A DNA stretch of 64,000 bases from Actinernus sp. WN-2022 (Eukaryota > Cnidaria > Anthozoa > Actiniaria > Actinernidae), in NCBI GenBank assembly GCA_030867875.1, contig JAOWCC010000744.1:806001-870000 (forward strand), given 5' to 3'. A program made the translations under genes and the position numbers. Numbering within the stretch: position 1 is the stretch's first letter; each line of letters begins with the position of its first letter. A model generated the notes under the pieces. That model made no database searches and had not been told where the DNA came from. It saw nothing but the letters and a program-made list of their open reading frames with translations. Below are positions 32,401 to 44,891 of this stretch, piece after piece.

Positions 32401-33060
32401 GTTATGATCGAGCTCTTGGAATATGTTTTGAAAATTCAAAATGTAACGAAAAGAGAATGATAATAACAATCAAAACCGTTGATATGATGAAGTAAAAAAC
32501 TTAAAACAAAATAAAATAATGAACCTAATGAGATGAAATAATGGTTTAAAATGTGGAAGTAGAAGGAAACTGACTGTTGTAGTGTGAGAATAAACTAACC
32601 GGAGTATGAGAAAGATAATGACGGAATGGAAAGTACAATACAAACGAAAATGTACTAGTGTGAGAGTAAAATAACTAATTATTAAAAGTAGGAAAGCAGA
32701 GATTAGAAAACTACTAATACATGAAAACGTGCAGAAAATGTAAACGATTAAGCAATGTACTGATGTATTAAGACCGCGGAACAATAAATTAAGAGCACAA
32801 TGAAGAAGGAAATGAAATTATAAGTAAAGCAGCTAGAAGATACGGACCAGCGAAATAGAAAACTGAATTTTAAAGACAAAAATATAGAGATAGCACTACC
32901 AAAATACACCAGATATGTCGAACTAACCTTTATACATAGATGTACGAGCTGAAGTTAAGAACAAGTAAACATTGTAGCAGAAGAAAATAAAATTTGAAGA
33001 GCTTAATAGACCATAACCGTACTCCATTAGCGCGCGCCAATATCTATCGGATGTACTACA
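32401..33060. other. AT-rich stretch upstream of the LINE
   Basis: A-rich on the plus strand and without frames of interest. It could be the LINE's 5' untranslated region or the interior of the TA-flanked element. Confidence 0.35.
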
Positions 33061-33299
33061 TACATCTCTTAAAAAAATTAAGAACCTATTTAAGAACCTA
33101 ATATTAGCCTAAATTGCTAACAAGTACCCCAAAATACAAAAACCTGTTTTGCCAGACTTCAAAAAATCTAGGTTCTTACACGCGGGTTTCTACTGTAGTT
33201 TGTATTTTCTATGATAAGCAATTCTTTTTACAAAATATATATTTTGTTAATCTGTGTTGGTATATTATATTCTAAACCACAAAAATAACTAGCAAAAAC

Positions 33300-34065
33300 C
33301 GGATCGAAGTTCACCAATCAGATTACAGATACCATTTAACTGCAACACGCAAATCTCGTTTCCTCACGCGTCCGAGGATGTTTCCTGCGTTGTGATTGGT
33401 GCACTTTCCTGTGTTGTGATTGGTTCACTGTCTTTCCTTACTTAGCTCAATTTCACCAAAGAAACGAAAAGAAAACGTTGGACTTCTTCACAGAACCTGA
33501 TTCTGTGTTTAGAAAGAACAAAATCTCTCGAAAAGGACGTCAGTAGGTCCATAAAATTAACAGGAAGTGTTCGTGATGAAGATAGAATAGTTTCTTCATT
33601 CAGTTTATCGGGTGAAAACAGATTATCATTCAAACAAGGAATTCGACAATGTGCACGTTTATAGCCGGGTAAGCTCTTTTTATTGAAGTTGTTTTAGTTA
33701 GAACTCGTTGAATTTTCTTTGAACTGCTGCGGTTATTTTTCTAATCATTCTCTACTGCTGAGAGCGATATATCAACTGGAAAATTTCTCCTGCTCATATT
33801 GTAATAATAATTAGTTCGGTGTTTTAGCAAATGTCATCCTGAATCAGTTTAGTCTGCCGTTTTGAAAAGAATCTTCATCTTGAAGCCTTGGTAAAGAACT
33901 TGAAAACACTAGTTTGTATTAGTGTGTAGAAATACTACCTTAGCCTAATCAATAAGAACTCTTCATGTAATATTAAGTGTTTAATACATGTATAAATTTC
34001 AGTTTAATTCTGTCTTTATTTCTCTCTTCTCAACTAACGGTTTGTGTTGTGTTTTCTCTTCACAG
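33300..34065 (+). promoter_or_regulatory. candidate promoter and leader region of the NHL gene
   Basis: Inverted CCAAT boxes (ATTGG) occur at about 33394, 33416 and, in the other orientation, near 33314. A donor-like GCCGG|gtaagc at about 33668 pairs with the acceptor ttttctcttcacag ending at 34065, defining a possible first intron of 397 bp. The putative first exon joins out of frame, so it is probably non-coding or the true upstream exons lie elsewhere. Confidence 0.35.
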
Positions 34066-35171
34066 TCGACCCTCGTCGCAGCACAGTTCAAGTAGAAAAT
34101 GTTTTTCTTGGAATACAACTAAGAATATTAACAAGGAACAGAATGGGAGAGTTGTGCTTTTGTCCTGAGGAATCACTACGTGTTAAAATGGAGGATAATG
34201 AAGGACGGCAAATAGACGTAAACATTGTTTATAATGAAAAAGAAAACGGCAATAACATTGTACACGAAAAAACAGTGCAGGAAGGACAGTACAGAATTAC
34301 AACCGCATTGGAAGGACACGACATTGACGAGAGAATTGTAAATATTATCAGTGAATTGAAACCTGTTAAAACATTTGGTTCTATTGGTAAAGGAAGAGGA
34401 CAGTTTAATTATCCATGTGGCATAACAGTGAATGAACAGCAGTGTGTTCTCATAGCGGACACCGGTAACCACCGAGTTCAAGTATTTAATAGCAGTGGAG
34501 AATATCAACGCGAACTTGGTGGTGAGGGAAGCAAAAAAGGACAAATGAAAAGACCTTACGGAGTCACAGTAGATAAATACAATAATAATATTATTGTTAG
34601 TGACACGGGTAATAACAGGGTTCAAGTGTTTTCAGTAGATGGAGTGTTTATTCGTAGTATTGGTGAGGGGAGAGTTGAGCGTCCTTGTGGAGTATGTGTT
34701 TGTAACCAGGGTAATGTTGTGGTGTGTAGTCAGGGAGATAAGCGAGGGGTAAAGATGTTTAATAGAGATGGAGTGTTTATTAGAGAGTTTGGTAACCAAT
34801 ATACAGACCCACACTCTATAACGTACACTAACGGTACATATTTTGTATCGTATCCTGATGAACATTGTATTCGTGTGTTTGCCGATGATAATGGACAATT
34901 CGTTCGTCAGTTCGGTTCACGTGGACAAGGTAATGGTCAGTTTTATTATCCATATGGCCTTACAGTGTATGGACACAGTTATCTACTGGTCTGTGACAGT
35001 AGTAATTATCGTGTTCAGGTGCTAACACAGGAAGGTGAATGTGTGAGTACATTCGGTAGTGAAGGCTCTAATCTTGGTGAGATGTGTTGTCCAGTAGACC
35101 TGACAGTTCTCCCTGATGGCCGTACTGTGATGGTGATAGAACACAACCATCGTGTTCATGTATGGCGTTAG
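34066..35171 (+). CDS. filamin-repeat + NHL-repeat protein (TRIM-NHL-like)
   Basis: The coding exon enters in phase 1 after a ctcttcacag acceptor and runs to TAG at 35171; without upstream coding exons, ATG 34143 would give 342 residues. The first part, VDPRRSTVQVENVFLG to about EGHDIDERIVNI, resembles a filamin-type immunoglobulin repeat. Then come six NHL blades with FGSIGKGRGQFNYPCGI, ADTGNHRVQVF, VSDTGNNRVQVF, FIRSIGE, FGSRGQGNGQFYYPYGL and CDSSNYRVQV. TRIM-NHL proteins normally start with RING, B-box and coiled coil. Those are absent here, so the gene is either a short relative or its 5' exons lie upstream of the LINE. NHL propellers bind RNA or protein. The frame is intact. Confidence 0.85.
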
Positions 35172-36385
35172 TGTAGAACTGAATCCACTCTACTCTATCA
35201 ACACACAATATCTACAACCTTCAACACGTAAGTACAACATCTACAACTGTTCCTATTTATCACAACTATTATTTTTTGGCATTTTTACACGAGTTACATT
35301 TTTTCTCCGATAAAACTCGCGCGTAATTTTTTATTGTTTTCTCGACAATGTTTAGTTTCAAATGTTTTCTTCCTTCCTTTTTATAACTTTTCGTTCTTAT
35401 TCTTTTATAATAGACAACAGGTTTTATTATGGATGCATTTTTCATTATTTTACTGAAACAACCAAGTTTTTTTGCCGTGTAAATGGGAGCTTACAGTTAC
35501 TGTTTGTAAACTACACTACTGATTATCGGTTTAATGTTTTCCTGTAAACTATTTCTGTTAAATTGTCAAGAGTTCTCTTAGAACTAATTAAGCTTGACTT
35601 TACTAAAACAGTCCAGTTTATAAAAGAGAGAGAATTTCACTGATGGAGTGATGCAAAATTAATTTAGTTGTAGTTTCTTTGTAAAATTAATGTCAGCTAA
35701 GTTTTATTCACAGAACTGTTTCAGTGTCTGAACAGATAAGCAATGATATTTATAAAGTGGTTCGTTTTATTTGTAGTTGTCAAATGTTTTAGGTGGTAAA
35801 AACATTAAATTCTTTTGATTGTTTCTTTGCTGTACATATCTTAAATTCAGAGCCTTAACTTTAAACCTTTATTCATTTGATCGAGAATTCTTCTCACAGA
35901 CCAGTATTAAATGGCTTATTCCATACACTGTCTTTCTGACGAACAAATTCTCCATTGTTGTCATGTTCATCAGGATATGAACATGCTGTTAGTGTACTTA
36001 TCTTGTATGTTGTCTTGTATATAGAGTGGTGTGTATATATTGCAGTTTGTAGTGTCAATTGATGGGGTATGTGAACTTAGGTAGTTTTCTTTTAACAGAA
36101 ACAGCAATTTCATTAAATGTGTATAGAGAAACTAATTCTAAAGTAAAATATATTTTCCAGCACGTGATGAACCATTATTTTGTTATTTGCTCATTTTTTG
36201 GTTATTTTGTATCACTTTAAAGTTGTGTCAATTAAATACCTCCTATTTAATTACACTTGAATCCTGTTATTTGAGGAATATTATTGGTTTTGTATTAACT
36301 ATGACTCAGTTCTACATGTATGTATAGAGTATTATTTAATTATCTAAATGATACTGTCACAATAAAAATGTCATGTATGTACATG
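35172..36385 (+). other. 3'UTR of the NHL gene and poly(A) signal
   Basis: AT-rich sequence without frames follows the stop. An AATAAA hexamer at 36361-36366 with a downstream TG-rich stretch is a plausible cleavage signal; several earlier AT-rich variants are possible too. Confidence 0.4.
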
Positions 36386-36389
36386 TAAG

Positions 36390-37100
36390 GTCATCGCCAA
36401 AAAAATCATGTTTTTTATTAATCACGGTCAACATTCCAAAATGGCGATTGAATATTTGGAAAAAATACAAGTGTGCACTGGAGGTCAGTGACAAATGCTT
36501 CTTGGTCAGTGTAATGTCAGTTTGTTTTTTCACTGCAAATGTGTGAGAACCCTGAAAGTATTTTGTTTGCCATTGCCCAAACTACCCTTTTTTTAAAAAA
36601 AGCCCCCCAAAAATAGGTTTAAGACTGACCCAATGTTTTGGAAGAAGATTGAAAAAAGATGGAAGAATATTTTTCTAACTACACCAGCAATCCACAACTA
36701 AACATGAACATTTTTACGAGAGTCTTCAACTGAAGCCAACTTGGTTCCAGATCTCCTGCTGTTTTCTTTGTTTAACCGACCGACTCACCACCATAAACCA
36801 TGGAGCAATAGTAAACAAAACGTTTGATTGGGATGGCCTAATTAAACAAATGTACATTTGTATCAAAAGAAGAATAAATGTTGTTGTACAATGTACATGG
36901 ACTTCTGTTTCAATTTGTTGTTTTACAATTATAACAGAAATGGATTATAGCAGTTGTGGGTAAGATTATAATTAAGACATGAGTTTGGTGATCTGTTAAC
37001 AGTTAATAAGGGGCTGGACATGTTACCTGACCAAAGTGGAGGATGGGGGTTGAAAGACCATTATCACAACCCCTCATTTAATTGAGGGGTCGTTAAACAT
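36390..37100. other. no gene seen
   Basis: AT-rich spacer; no supported frame. Contains an A-rich patch at 36590-36600. Confidence 0.4.
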
Positions 37101-37106
37101 TGACAA

Positions 37107-37767
37107 TTGGGCCACGTCAGGCAAAAAGGGCCCGGACGACATATGTAAATGTATTTTGAAATTATACCATGTTTTTTATACTTGTGGTGCGATTACAATA
37201 TACATCGCGAGCGCCCCATTTTGCTACTAACAAGTAGTGTTTGATTTCATGAAATTGACAAGTGAAATCGAAGACAAAATTTACGACATTTTTACACAAG
37301 GGTTTGATCACAATTTTAGCAGGTGCAAATCATTCCCTATCATCAGACGATTGTTTCAAGGTGTAACTTATACTATTGCTAAAATCATTACGAGCTACGG
37401 GGAGCAGAATGACTGCAGAAAAGAATTTTTTTAGCCAAAAAGGTATCATCTCGTTCATCTTATATATTTTTTTACTCTTTAATGCCAGTAGGTATAAATG
37501 AATGTCATACATCAAAATCATCCCTTCTGACAAATTTCCTTTTTTTTTGTGGTCATATTTGTAATTGGGCCCTTGCATCAAAATCACGTAAATTTCACCC
37601 CTGATTTTTGTTGTCAATTTCTTGAAACTGACATTTATTGTTAGGAATGAAATGTAGCACTTCTCATCAGGACTACAATACAATCTTCAAACTGTTATTA
37701 GGAACACCATTGTAGGAATTATTTAACTTCAATGTCGTCCGGGCCCTTTTTGCCTGACACGGCCCAA
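37107..37767. mobile_element. 661-bp TIR element, intact ends
   Basis: TTGGGCCACGTCAGGCAAAA at the left is inverted at the right (ttttgcctgacacggcccaa), and the pairing extends over gggcccggacgac / gtcgtccgggccc. No transposase. The interior phrase ggtataaatgaatgtcatac recurs in the second copy at 38778. Confidence 0.82.
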
Positions 37768-38777
37768 TTAATAAAGAAGGATTCAATAATTTTGGATTCC
37801 TTTAAATATTATGGAGTATGGGATTTTCCAGGTAATTGTGAAACTTGTCAAAATGGACTAATTATTTGTTACTTCAAGACTACCTGAAAAATGAGTAACT
37901 CGATTTTTTAAATAATGTATTTCCTTCCATATAAACCACAGGTTTTTAACCTTTCACATTTTGAAAGTAACAAAAAATAACCTGTTAGGAGTGCAGCTTC
38001 ATGAATTTTTACAGAAACATTTTTTTCTGCAATTATGGCTGTGAACAATCCTGAAAATTGGGGGGGGGGGAATGATTTTGAGACATTTTCATTGATGACT
38101 TCTGTCAATCTCTCTCCTGAGACTGGGTAGAGGGGGGTAACAGTGTCGGCCTACCCTATGCGACTGAAATAATGAAAATGCTGCATGTACAACAATGGAG
38201 CACAAGTACATGTATCAGTGAGTTTTTCTAGGCAAGCTCTAATTCTCCTTCATTTTACAAAGTAAAGCTCACTCAGTCCATTTGCTTGTCGTCATCTCTG
38301 ACATGGGGCGCTCCTCTATATTGAACTCTGATAAGTGTATTCTGCAATCCTTTAAGGAGAAAATGTTTGCCACTACCTTTTAGTGTAATATTATTTATTT
38401 TCTATTTAATACAGTCTGATGGCATTCACTTCACCTATTTATAGTACCCTACCTTTTTTTGCATTATGCAAATTAGAGCAGCGCTACTGGAATAGGGGCT
38501 ATAATATATAGTGAGCATACTGTAGCTGGCCTTTCTCTTTTGGGGATCTTGAGCCAATCAATTTATTTTAGTAATTATTCGTTAGGGATACCTGTCAATA
38601 AATGACCTGCTTCTCTGTTTGTGACTGGCTGAATCCTTTTAACGATTGCATGAGACTCAGTGAAAACGTCAAGATATTAAAATCTAAAACTTTATTGATG
38701 CTCCAAAGGTCTAAAATAGAAATAAAGGAAAAGCAAATGTTACAATAATAATGGCAAAATTAGAAAGCATAAGCTAT

Positions 38778-39310
38778 TTGGGCCACGTCAGGCAAAAAGG
38801 ACTAAGACAATAAAATGTAAATATTGTTTGAATTTGCTTTTTGTTTTGTATGCACGTACATGGCTATTAGGATCTGCATCGCAAGTGCCACATTTTGCTA
38901 CTTAAACAGTGTTGATTTCATTTAGTTGACAAGTGAAATAGAGAACAAAATTTTATACAAGGTTTGATTTCAATTTTAGCAGTTATGTTGCAAATGGACT
39001 GCCTACAGTCATTCTGGCCGTTGTACCTCATGATTTTAGCAATAGTACAAGTTATCATCTGTTGTTCATCTTACTTATTGTTTTACTCTTTAAAACCAGC
39101 AGGTATAAATGAATGTCATACAACAAAATCATCCCATATTTACTCAGGTCACCAGTTGATACCAGCTAATCCTTTTTCGATTAGATGATTGGTCTTATCA
39201 GTTTACATAAAGTTATTATTAATTATTATTACAAGATTCCTAATTTGTAATCAGGCCTTTGAATCAAACTCACGTAAATAATTTCACTGGCCTTGTCAGG
39301 AACACAACAT
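38778..39310. mobile_element. second copy of the TTGGGCCACGTCAGG element, right end lost
   Basis: Begins with ttgggccacgtcaggcaaaa and follows the first copy through gtataaatgaatgtcataca and catcaaa..cacgtaaat phrases, with an internal insertion near 39150-39230. No inverse end is found at the right, so this copy is truncated. Confidence 0.7.
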
Positions 39311-39948
39311 TATAGGTCCCCGATGTACACTACGTCATGGCTCATTAACATTACATGTGCACAGGAAGTGTGTCTAACTACTACAAATACATGTAGCCTT
39401 AGCCAGAACCTTGCTTACAAGAGATATCTGGTCATCTCAACCAGACTCACACAGCCTGCACAAGCTACAGTTTCCTTTCAGTGTAATCCAATTCTGAATT
39501 ACACAAAGTTTAGCTGAAAAGAGTATAAGTAGGCAAACTCTGCTATTAACCTTTGCTTAATTACTCCTGCTAAACACAGCAAATCCTAATGCGTATAAAC
39601 CCCCCCCCCCGTTTTATACACAATGTATGTCAAGCAACACTCCAATCATGGGATTCAGGGTGGGTGCTGATTACCAGATGACACACTTCTTAGCAGGATT
39701 CATTGGGCTCTCCACGGGACACTTGAATGCTTGTGAAAATTCCTTCAGGTTCAATAATGTCCCAAGAACTCTGTGAACATGTGAAAACAAAAGTGTTAAA
39801 ATATAACACAAGGCAGAAATATACAATTTCTATACATGTATCTTCGTATCTTTTCCAGGAAACAGTCACGTGCTGCGGATAATGTGATCCCATTAATTGG
39901 AAGGACTTTACTGGGTGGCAAACAAAGTTCAAAATGCTGATTTTGAAA

Positions 39949-40230
39949 GATTGACGATCGATTGATTTACAAACAGGTTTTGCTACAACACTATCGATCT
40001 TGTACAAGCGCCTTTAAATAAAATAATGAAGTCAGATTTTTTTACCATCCACTACAACCACGTCATTGCATTTTTGCAAACGGCCCAAGATTGACGATCG
40101 ATGGAGGTGAAACAGACATTTTTATACAAACCGGTTTTGCTATAACACTTATCGCCTTTAAATAAATGAAGTCAGATTATTTTGCCATCTAGTACAACCA
40201 TGTGATTGCATTTCTGCAAACGGCCCATTC
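39949..40230. repeat. tandem duplication, about 140-bp unit, two copies
   Basis: gattgacgatcgat, ggttttgct(a)taacact, cctttaaataaa, atgaagtcagatt and gcaaacggccca occur twice in the same order, starting near 39949 and 40090. The copies differ by a few substitutions and a short indel. Confidence 0.85.
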
Positions 40231-40589
40231 CTTATCCACCTGAACTTAGTTGTTCTAAGCAAGAGTAATAATGTAAGCACTACCCAGGGGTTAAATCACT
40301 AACTGACAAGCGGGAAACCGAGCCACGATCAAGAGAACAACACAAAGCACAAGTCCCGGATGAACCAGCCCCAGGGCCACGCGAGCAAACACAGAGCCCC
40401 CAGTAGTCGCTGGTTCTTTAACCATGCCTAAATTACATTTAGTCTCAACTAAACCAGGCCTAAGACTTCTCTGGTTGACATACACATGTAGTCTTATGTC
40501 CGTTTCAGACGGTGAACTCTTCATGCACCAAACTTAATACAAGTAAGTTTGATGTCGAAGCAACTGGTTGATTCAGATGGTGAAGTTAA

Positions 40590-40934
40590 GTAATGATCCA
40601 GATAAGAACTGTAGTGCTCCATGGCAAGGAATGTTAAAAGGTGTTAATTTTCTATAATTACTCTTTCTCGTAATTTCATTGGTTGATACTTATTAATTCA
40701 ATAGAAACTCATCAAAATAATGCATTTTCATTCGATATTTATTTGTGGTTTGAATTTATTTTTGATCTATGGTTTAATTTTGAAGAATATCGTGTGTAAT
40801 TTGTACTATGGTGCACCTCCTAAGGCACTAAGGCTGATGATATTCAAGCAAAATCATGTGGTAGAGGCTCATTGAGCCTCAGAACAATGGATTCTACTAC
40901 AGTTCTTATCTGGACCATTACTGAATTCATTGAA
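40590..40934. mobile_element. 345-bp inverted-repeat element
   Basis: gtaatgatccagataagaac then tgtagt at the left is inverted at the right as actacagttcttatctggac then cattac. The interior is AT-rich with a small palindrome, gaggctcattgagcctc. No coding capacity. Confidence 0.7.
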
Positions 40935-41135
40935 CTGACTGTGGCAATTAGGAAATCTGGGTCTAGAATATAAATTAAATTTCAAGATGGCATAATTTAA
41001 TATGCATTAATTGGTTTGTTGCATGACAAAAGTAGCATTTGAGTCAACCACTCCTGTATGCATGCAGAGTTCCACAATGCAACAACATGTGCAGAACCTA
41101 ATTCATCTGCTGCACCTACCTAATCCCAATTGACC

Positions 41136-41356
41136 GATTTAGCTTGTACATTTGTTGTCCCAATTCAGGTCACCTGACTGTTCCCTTGAGTAATGTCTTC
41201 TTGTTTTTATATACATGTAGTATTACATGCATGTACCTCAAGAGTTAATGTATAAATTTCGCTATTATTGGAAAACAAAGTACTGGCTGATCTGGAGAGC
41301 TGTCTCATGTTCTGAATTGGGACAACGAATGTACAAGCTAAATCAGTCAATTGATT
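41136..41356. mobile_element. inverted-repeat element
   Basis: tgaccgatttagcttgtaca at the left and its inverse tgtacaagctaaatcagtca at the right; the arms continue with ttgtcccaattcag / ctgaattgggacaa. Arm about 40 bp, loop about 130 bp. Confidence 0.72.
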
Positions 41357-42169
41357 CAGATGCCACACTTCTATGGAGTGGTTTATAATTAGTGTCAAAA
41401 ACAACATGTGTTTTCTTTTAAGTAATGGCACATGTATGAACTACACCAAGAACAATAGACCCTGCGCAATCAGCATATCCGCACATATGATTTTGATAGA
41501 ATATGCCTAAAGTGCTGTTTGAGATGTTCACAGTCAAAGTTTATATACAAGTGAAAATTGTAGGAATCTGTCTGCTGTTGACCATTTTTTACTGTGAAAA
41601 CGAAAAGAAAATACCATCTAGCCAATGGGAAAGTGAGAAAACAAAATATTTTTGAATCACCAATTTGAAAACGTTCCCCACATACAAATTTCTCCCAAAT
41701 CAAACCATAGTTAGTTTGATCAAAAATAAATTTAAACTTCAAAAATTAGCTTGTGAAAGTGCATTATTTCAATGGTCTTCTATTGAATGAAATTATGAGA
41801 AAGAAGAATAGAAAATTAACATCTGTTAACATTCCTTGTCATTCAACTGTTCCTTTCTTATCTGGAGCCTGTTTTAGGATCCCCTTTCTTTACTTTTCTG
41901 CTTATTTAATACCCCTGGACATATGGACTAGCTAAACTCTTTTGTTCCTTTAATAAATTCCATGATTATTGTTTAATTGCCAGGCTGATTACTGCTGGCC
42001 ATTAAATACATAGCCAGCAGTAATCATACAGTTAGTATTAATAGTATTACAACCCATTCTATGATATTTAAGTGTTAACCCAGCTACATGTATTGTGAAC
42101 ATGCAATCCCTCATTATGGAATAAGGAAACTATAGCTACATGTAGCTGGAATAAGGAATACGAATGGCA

Positions 42170-42660
42170 TGTACAATGTATATAGCAATACAAGCCTGCT
42201 AGAACTAAGGGACTAACTGGAGTATTAGGACTATGACAGCATCTGCTAGAACTAAGGCAACTAATCGGACTAAGGACTGTGACTAGCATACAGCGATACA
42301 ACCCAGCCAGAACTAAAGGGTACTAACTGGACTAAGGACTATGACCAGCATGCAGCGATACAACCCAGCCAGAACTAAAGGGTACTAACTGAACTAAGGA
42401 CTATAACCAGCATGCAGTGATACAACCCAGCCAGAACTAAGTATACTAACCGGACTAAGGACTATGACCAGCATGCAGCGATACAACCCAGCTAGAACTA
42501 AGAGTATTAACTGGACTTATCTATTAGGACTATGACCAGCATGCAGCGATACAACCCAGCCAGAACTTAACCGGACTAAGGACTATGACCAGCATGCAGT
42601 GATACAACCCAGCCAGAACTAAGAGTACTAACTGGACTTATCTATTAGGACTTAACCCTA
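42170..42660. repeat. 62-bp tandem repeat, about eight copies
   Basis: gatacaacccagccagaact recurs near 42291, 42353, 42416, 42477, 42546 and 42599, after two diverged units at 42188-42290. Spacing is 61-69 bp. A stray fragment (gaactaagggtactaaccgg) appears at about 48702 inside other DNA. Confidence 0.88.
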
Positions 42661-42664
42661 GTGA

Positions 42665-43015
42665 AATGGAGCTAGCTTTTTCTAGCTAATTCTAAGAATT
42701 CTGATAGAAATAAAAGCTACATGTAGCTTTTTCTGGAAATTCCTAGTTTTATAAGCTAGAAATTTCTAGAAAAAGCTAGGATGTTATTGAAACATGTAAA
42801 TGAAGCGGCCTTTGGCTAGAAATTGCTAGAGATTTCCGTCATGCAGTTACATTGTTTTAAATTTCTAGCTTTTTCTAACTTTTCCTAGCTTTTTCTAGCT
42901 TTAAAATAAATAAAAAGTGATGTATTAATCTAGCTTTTTCTAGCTTGATCTAGCTTTTTACAAAGGAAATTAAGTAAAAAATGCTAGAAAAAGCTGGCTT
43001 TTTCTAGCTTGAAAT
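42665..43015. repeat. dense AGCTTTTTCTAGC motif cluster
   Basis: agctttttctagc or its inverse gctagaaaaagct occurs repeatedly and in both orientations, with other ctag-containing stretches between. The cluster begins where the 62-bp satellite ends. It can form many short hairpins. Confidence 0.8.
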
Positions 43016-43399
43016 TCAATAGAATGAAAAGAAACTGGGAGTGTGGCTTACATGTATATGATTGTATAATTATGTGAGACACAACTTGTATGTGATAAAA
43101 TATGGTAGCTAATGTATACAAATGTAGTGTATCACCTTTAACTTCACCAATCAATATGGGATTGCCACTTAATTTGGCTGCATTTTCCAGTATCAATATC
43201 AATATAATTATTTGATGTATACAATTTATTGACTGAAGGAATATGGCACAATTTTTTACCCCTGTATATTTTTTTGCATTTTTCTTGACTCCCCCAGAAG
43301 ACAAAGCTGAGTTGAGCCTAGAAAAGTATATAAATTTGCACCTATCCAGTTGTTGAGGATAACTAATAAATAACATGGATACCATGTGTACATGTATAT

Positions 43400-43575
43400 T
43401 GGTTTTCCATGTGATCACATCCTTAGTAAAGTGTGATCACAGTGTGATCACATGTGTGATCATGCGTAAAAACTTTTACATGTGATCATGGTGTGATCAC
43501 GGTGATACTGTGATCACAAATGTCTGGAGTGAAGGAAGCGAGGAAGTGTGATCACAAGTGTGATCAAGCTTACAA
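43400..43575. repeat. array of TGTGATCACA palindromes
   Basis: gtgatcac occurs about ten times in 170 bp. The spacing is irregular, and some sites overlap as tgtgatcacagtgtgatcac. A similar array is found at 48236-48405. Confidence 0.85.
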
Positions 43576-43625
43576 GTGTACACTAAATTCCTTCATGATA
43601 ATTTTGATCACACATATGATGATGC

Positions 43626-44882
43626 AAATTCAATACAGTTTAATTATGATTCATTAACAACGTACATGTATATAAAATATATAGCAAACACCTCTGTAAG
43701 TTACAGAATCATGTCTTAATTGCCAACTGTAATACTACATAATGATAAGCAGAGGTAAATATGCCAGTAAATATTTAAATAATGTAACACAATTAATTAC
43801 AATTATTATTTCACTGAATCATATGTTTTAAAGAAATAATCAGATACATGTAATGTCAAAGGTTGTCCTGACCATGCTGTACACTTGAACCTCTTATACA
43901 GACCTCTACCTGGCAAAACATGGAAGATTAAATACACGTAAGAAAACTGGTAATTAACTTACATTTGTAGGCTGTACTAGCTGTTATAAATGCCCATTAG
44001 ATTGCATATTAATTGTCATGGGCAGCCAGCAGGTCATTATGCACTGCAATTATACACTGAATGACACATGGTACTGTCATGATTTCCAATATTGATTGCT
44101 CGTGTTCTTGAAGCACTGACTGAGCACGCCGTAATTTCAATTGTTGATGATGTCAATGTACATTGTAATTATGTATCATGTACATGTGGAGGATGCTAAT
44201 CTTAACTCACGCAGCAGCACAGGATTAGCCCAGGATCGATTTGAGTGGCCAAAAATTATATTAACTGCATGTATAGGAATTTGCGATTTGTGAAATATCT
44301 CTGTAATTTTTTCACCTTAAAGTGAATTTTAGTTGCCTGATGTGCCAGCAGATGATGACCTTCTTGTTCTCTGGTAATCAAGCAATTTCAAAGAATTTGA
44401 ACCTCCTCTTTCCTCCTCAATAGCATTCACAAATCATGACATTACTCATTTATAGGGCTTTCTGTGCAGACTGTATTTATAAAGGCAGTCACTGACACTC
44501 TCAGAGTGTACTTTAAGTTTAAGTTTTAAGAACTCCGAGAAACCCTGATCTCCTGTGATCGATCACTTCGCTAAATTGTATTCTATAGACATAAAACTAG
44601 ATAAAATTCCGGATTTGCTCATTAAAAGTGATGGGGTTAATGCATGATATTAGTTCTTTTCCTAAAAAGAGTCAGTCTCTGAACTCTCGTAGTAACGACT
44701 GTGCATGATAATTTTAACCTAAATTAGCGTGAAATTCCCTTTTTTCCTTGTTACAAACCGTAAAATTTTACTATCACATCTTACCTTTTTAGTTTTCTAA
44801 ACTTCCAGGTGTTTTGAAGATTCTTTTGCCAAGTGTGGAAGGCCTATTATTACAGATTTTACAAGAGATCACACATCTAACG
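43626..44882. other. no gene seen
   Basis: AT-rich, with no splice-supported frame or clear repeat. Confidence 0.4.
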
Positions 44883-44891
44883 GCTTTTTTG

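Larger units (their letters stand above)
28220..33195. mobile_element. TA-flanked terminal repeats enclosing a LINE
   Basis: CAGTAGAAACCCGCATGTAA begins at 28220 and its near-perfect inverse ends at 33195; TA lies outside both. Next to each end, aagaacct, agtaccccaaaata and acctgttt phrases recur in direct orientation. This suggests that a short pogo-like MITE was opened by the LINE insertion with a long duplication, or that two MITE copies flank it. No DDE transposase is present. Confidence 0.6.

Noticed and set aside
32470..32784. A 104-codon hydrophobic minus-strand frame
   Set aside because: Phe/Leu/Ile-rich output from an A-rich stretch upstream of the LINE; no coding features.
34176..34898. 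Long minus-strand frames opposite the NHL exon
   Set aside because: They mirror the coding frame of the filamin-NHL gene and contain no domain.
42984..43418. A 144-codon minus-strand frame
   Set aside because: It starts in the CTAG motif field and reads through low-complexity DNA; no domain or splice support.
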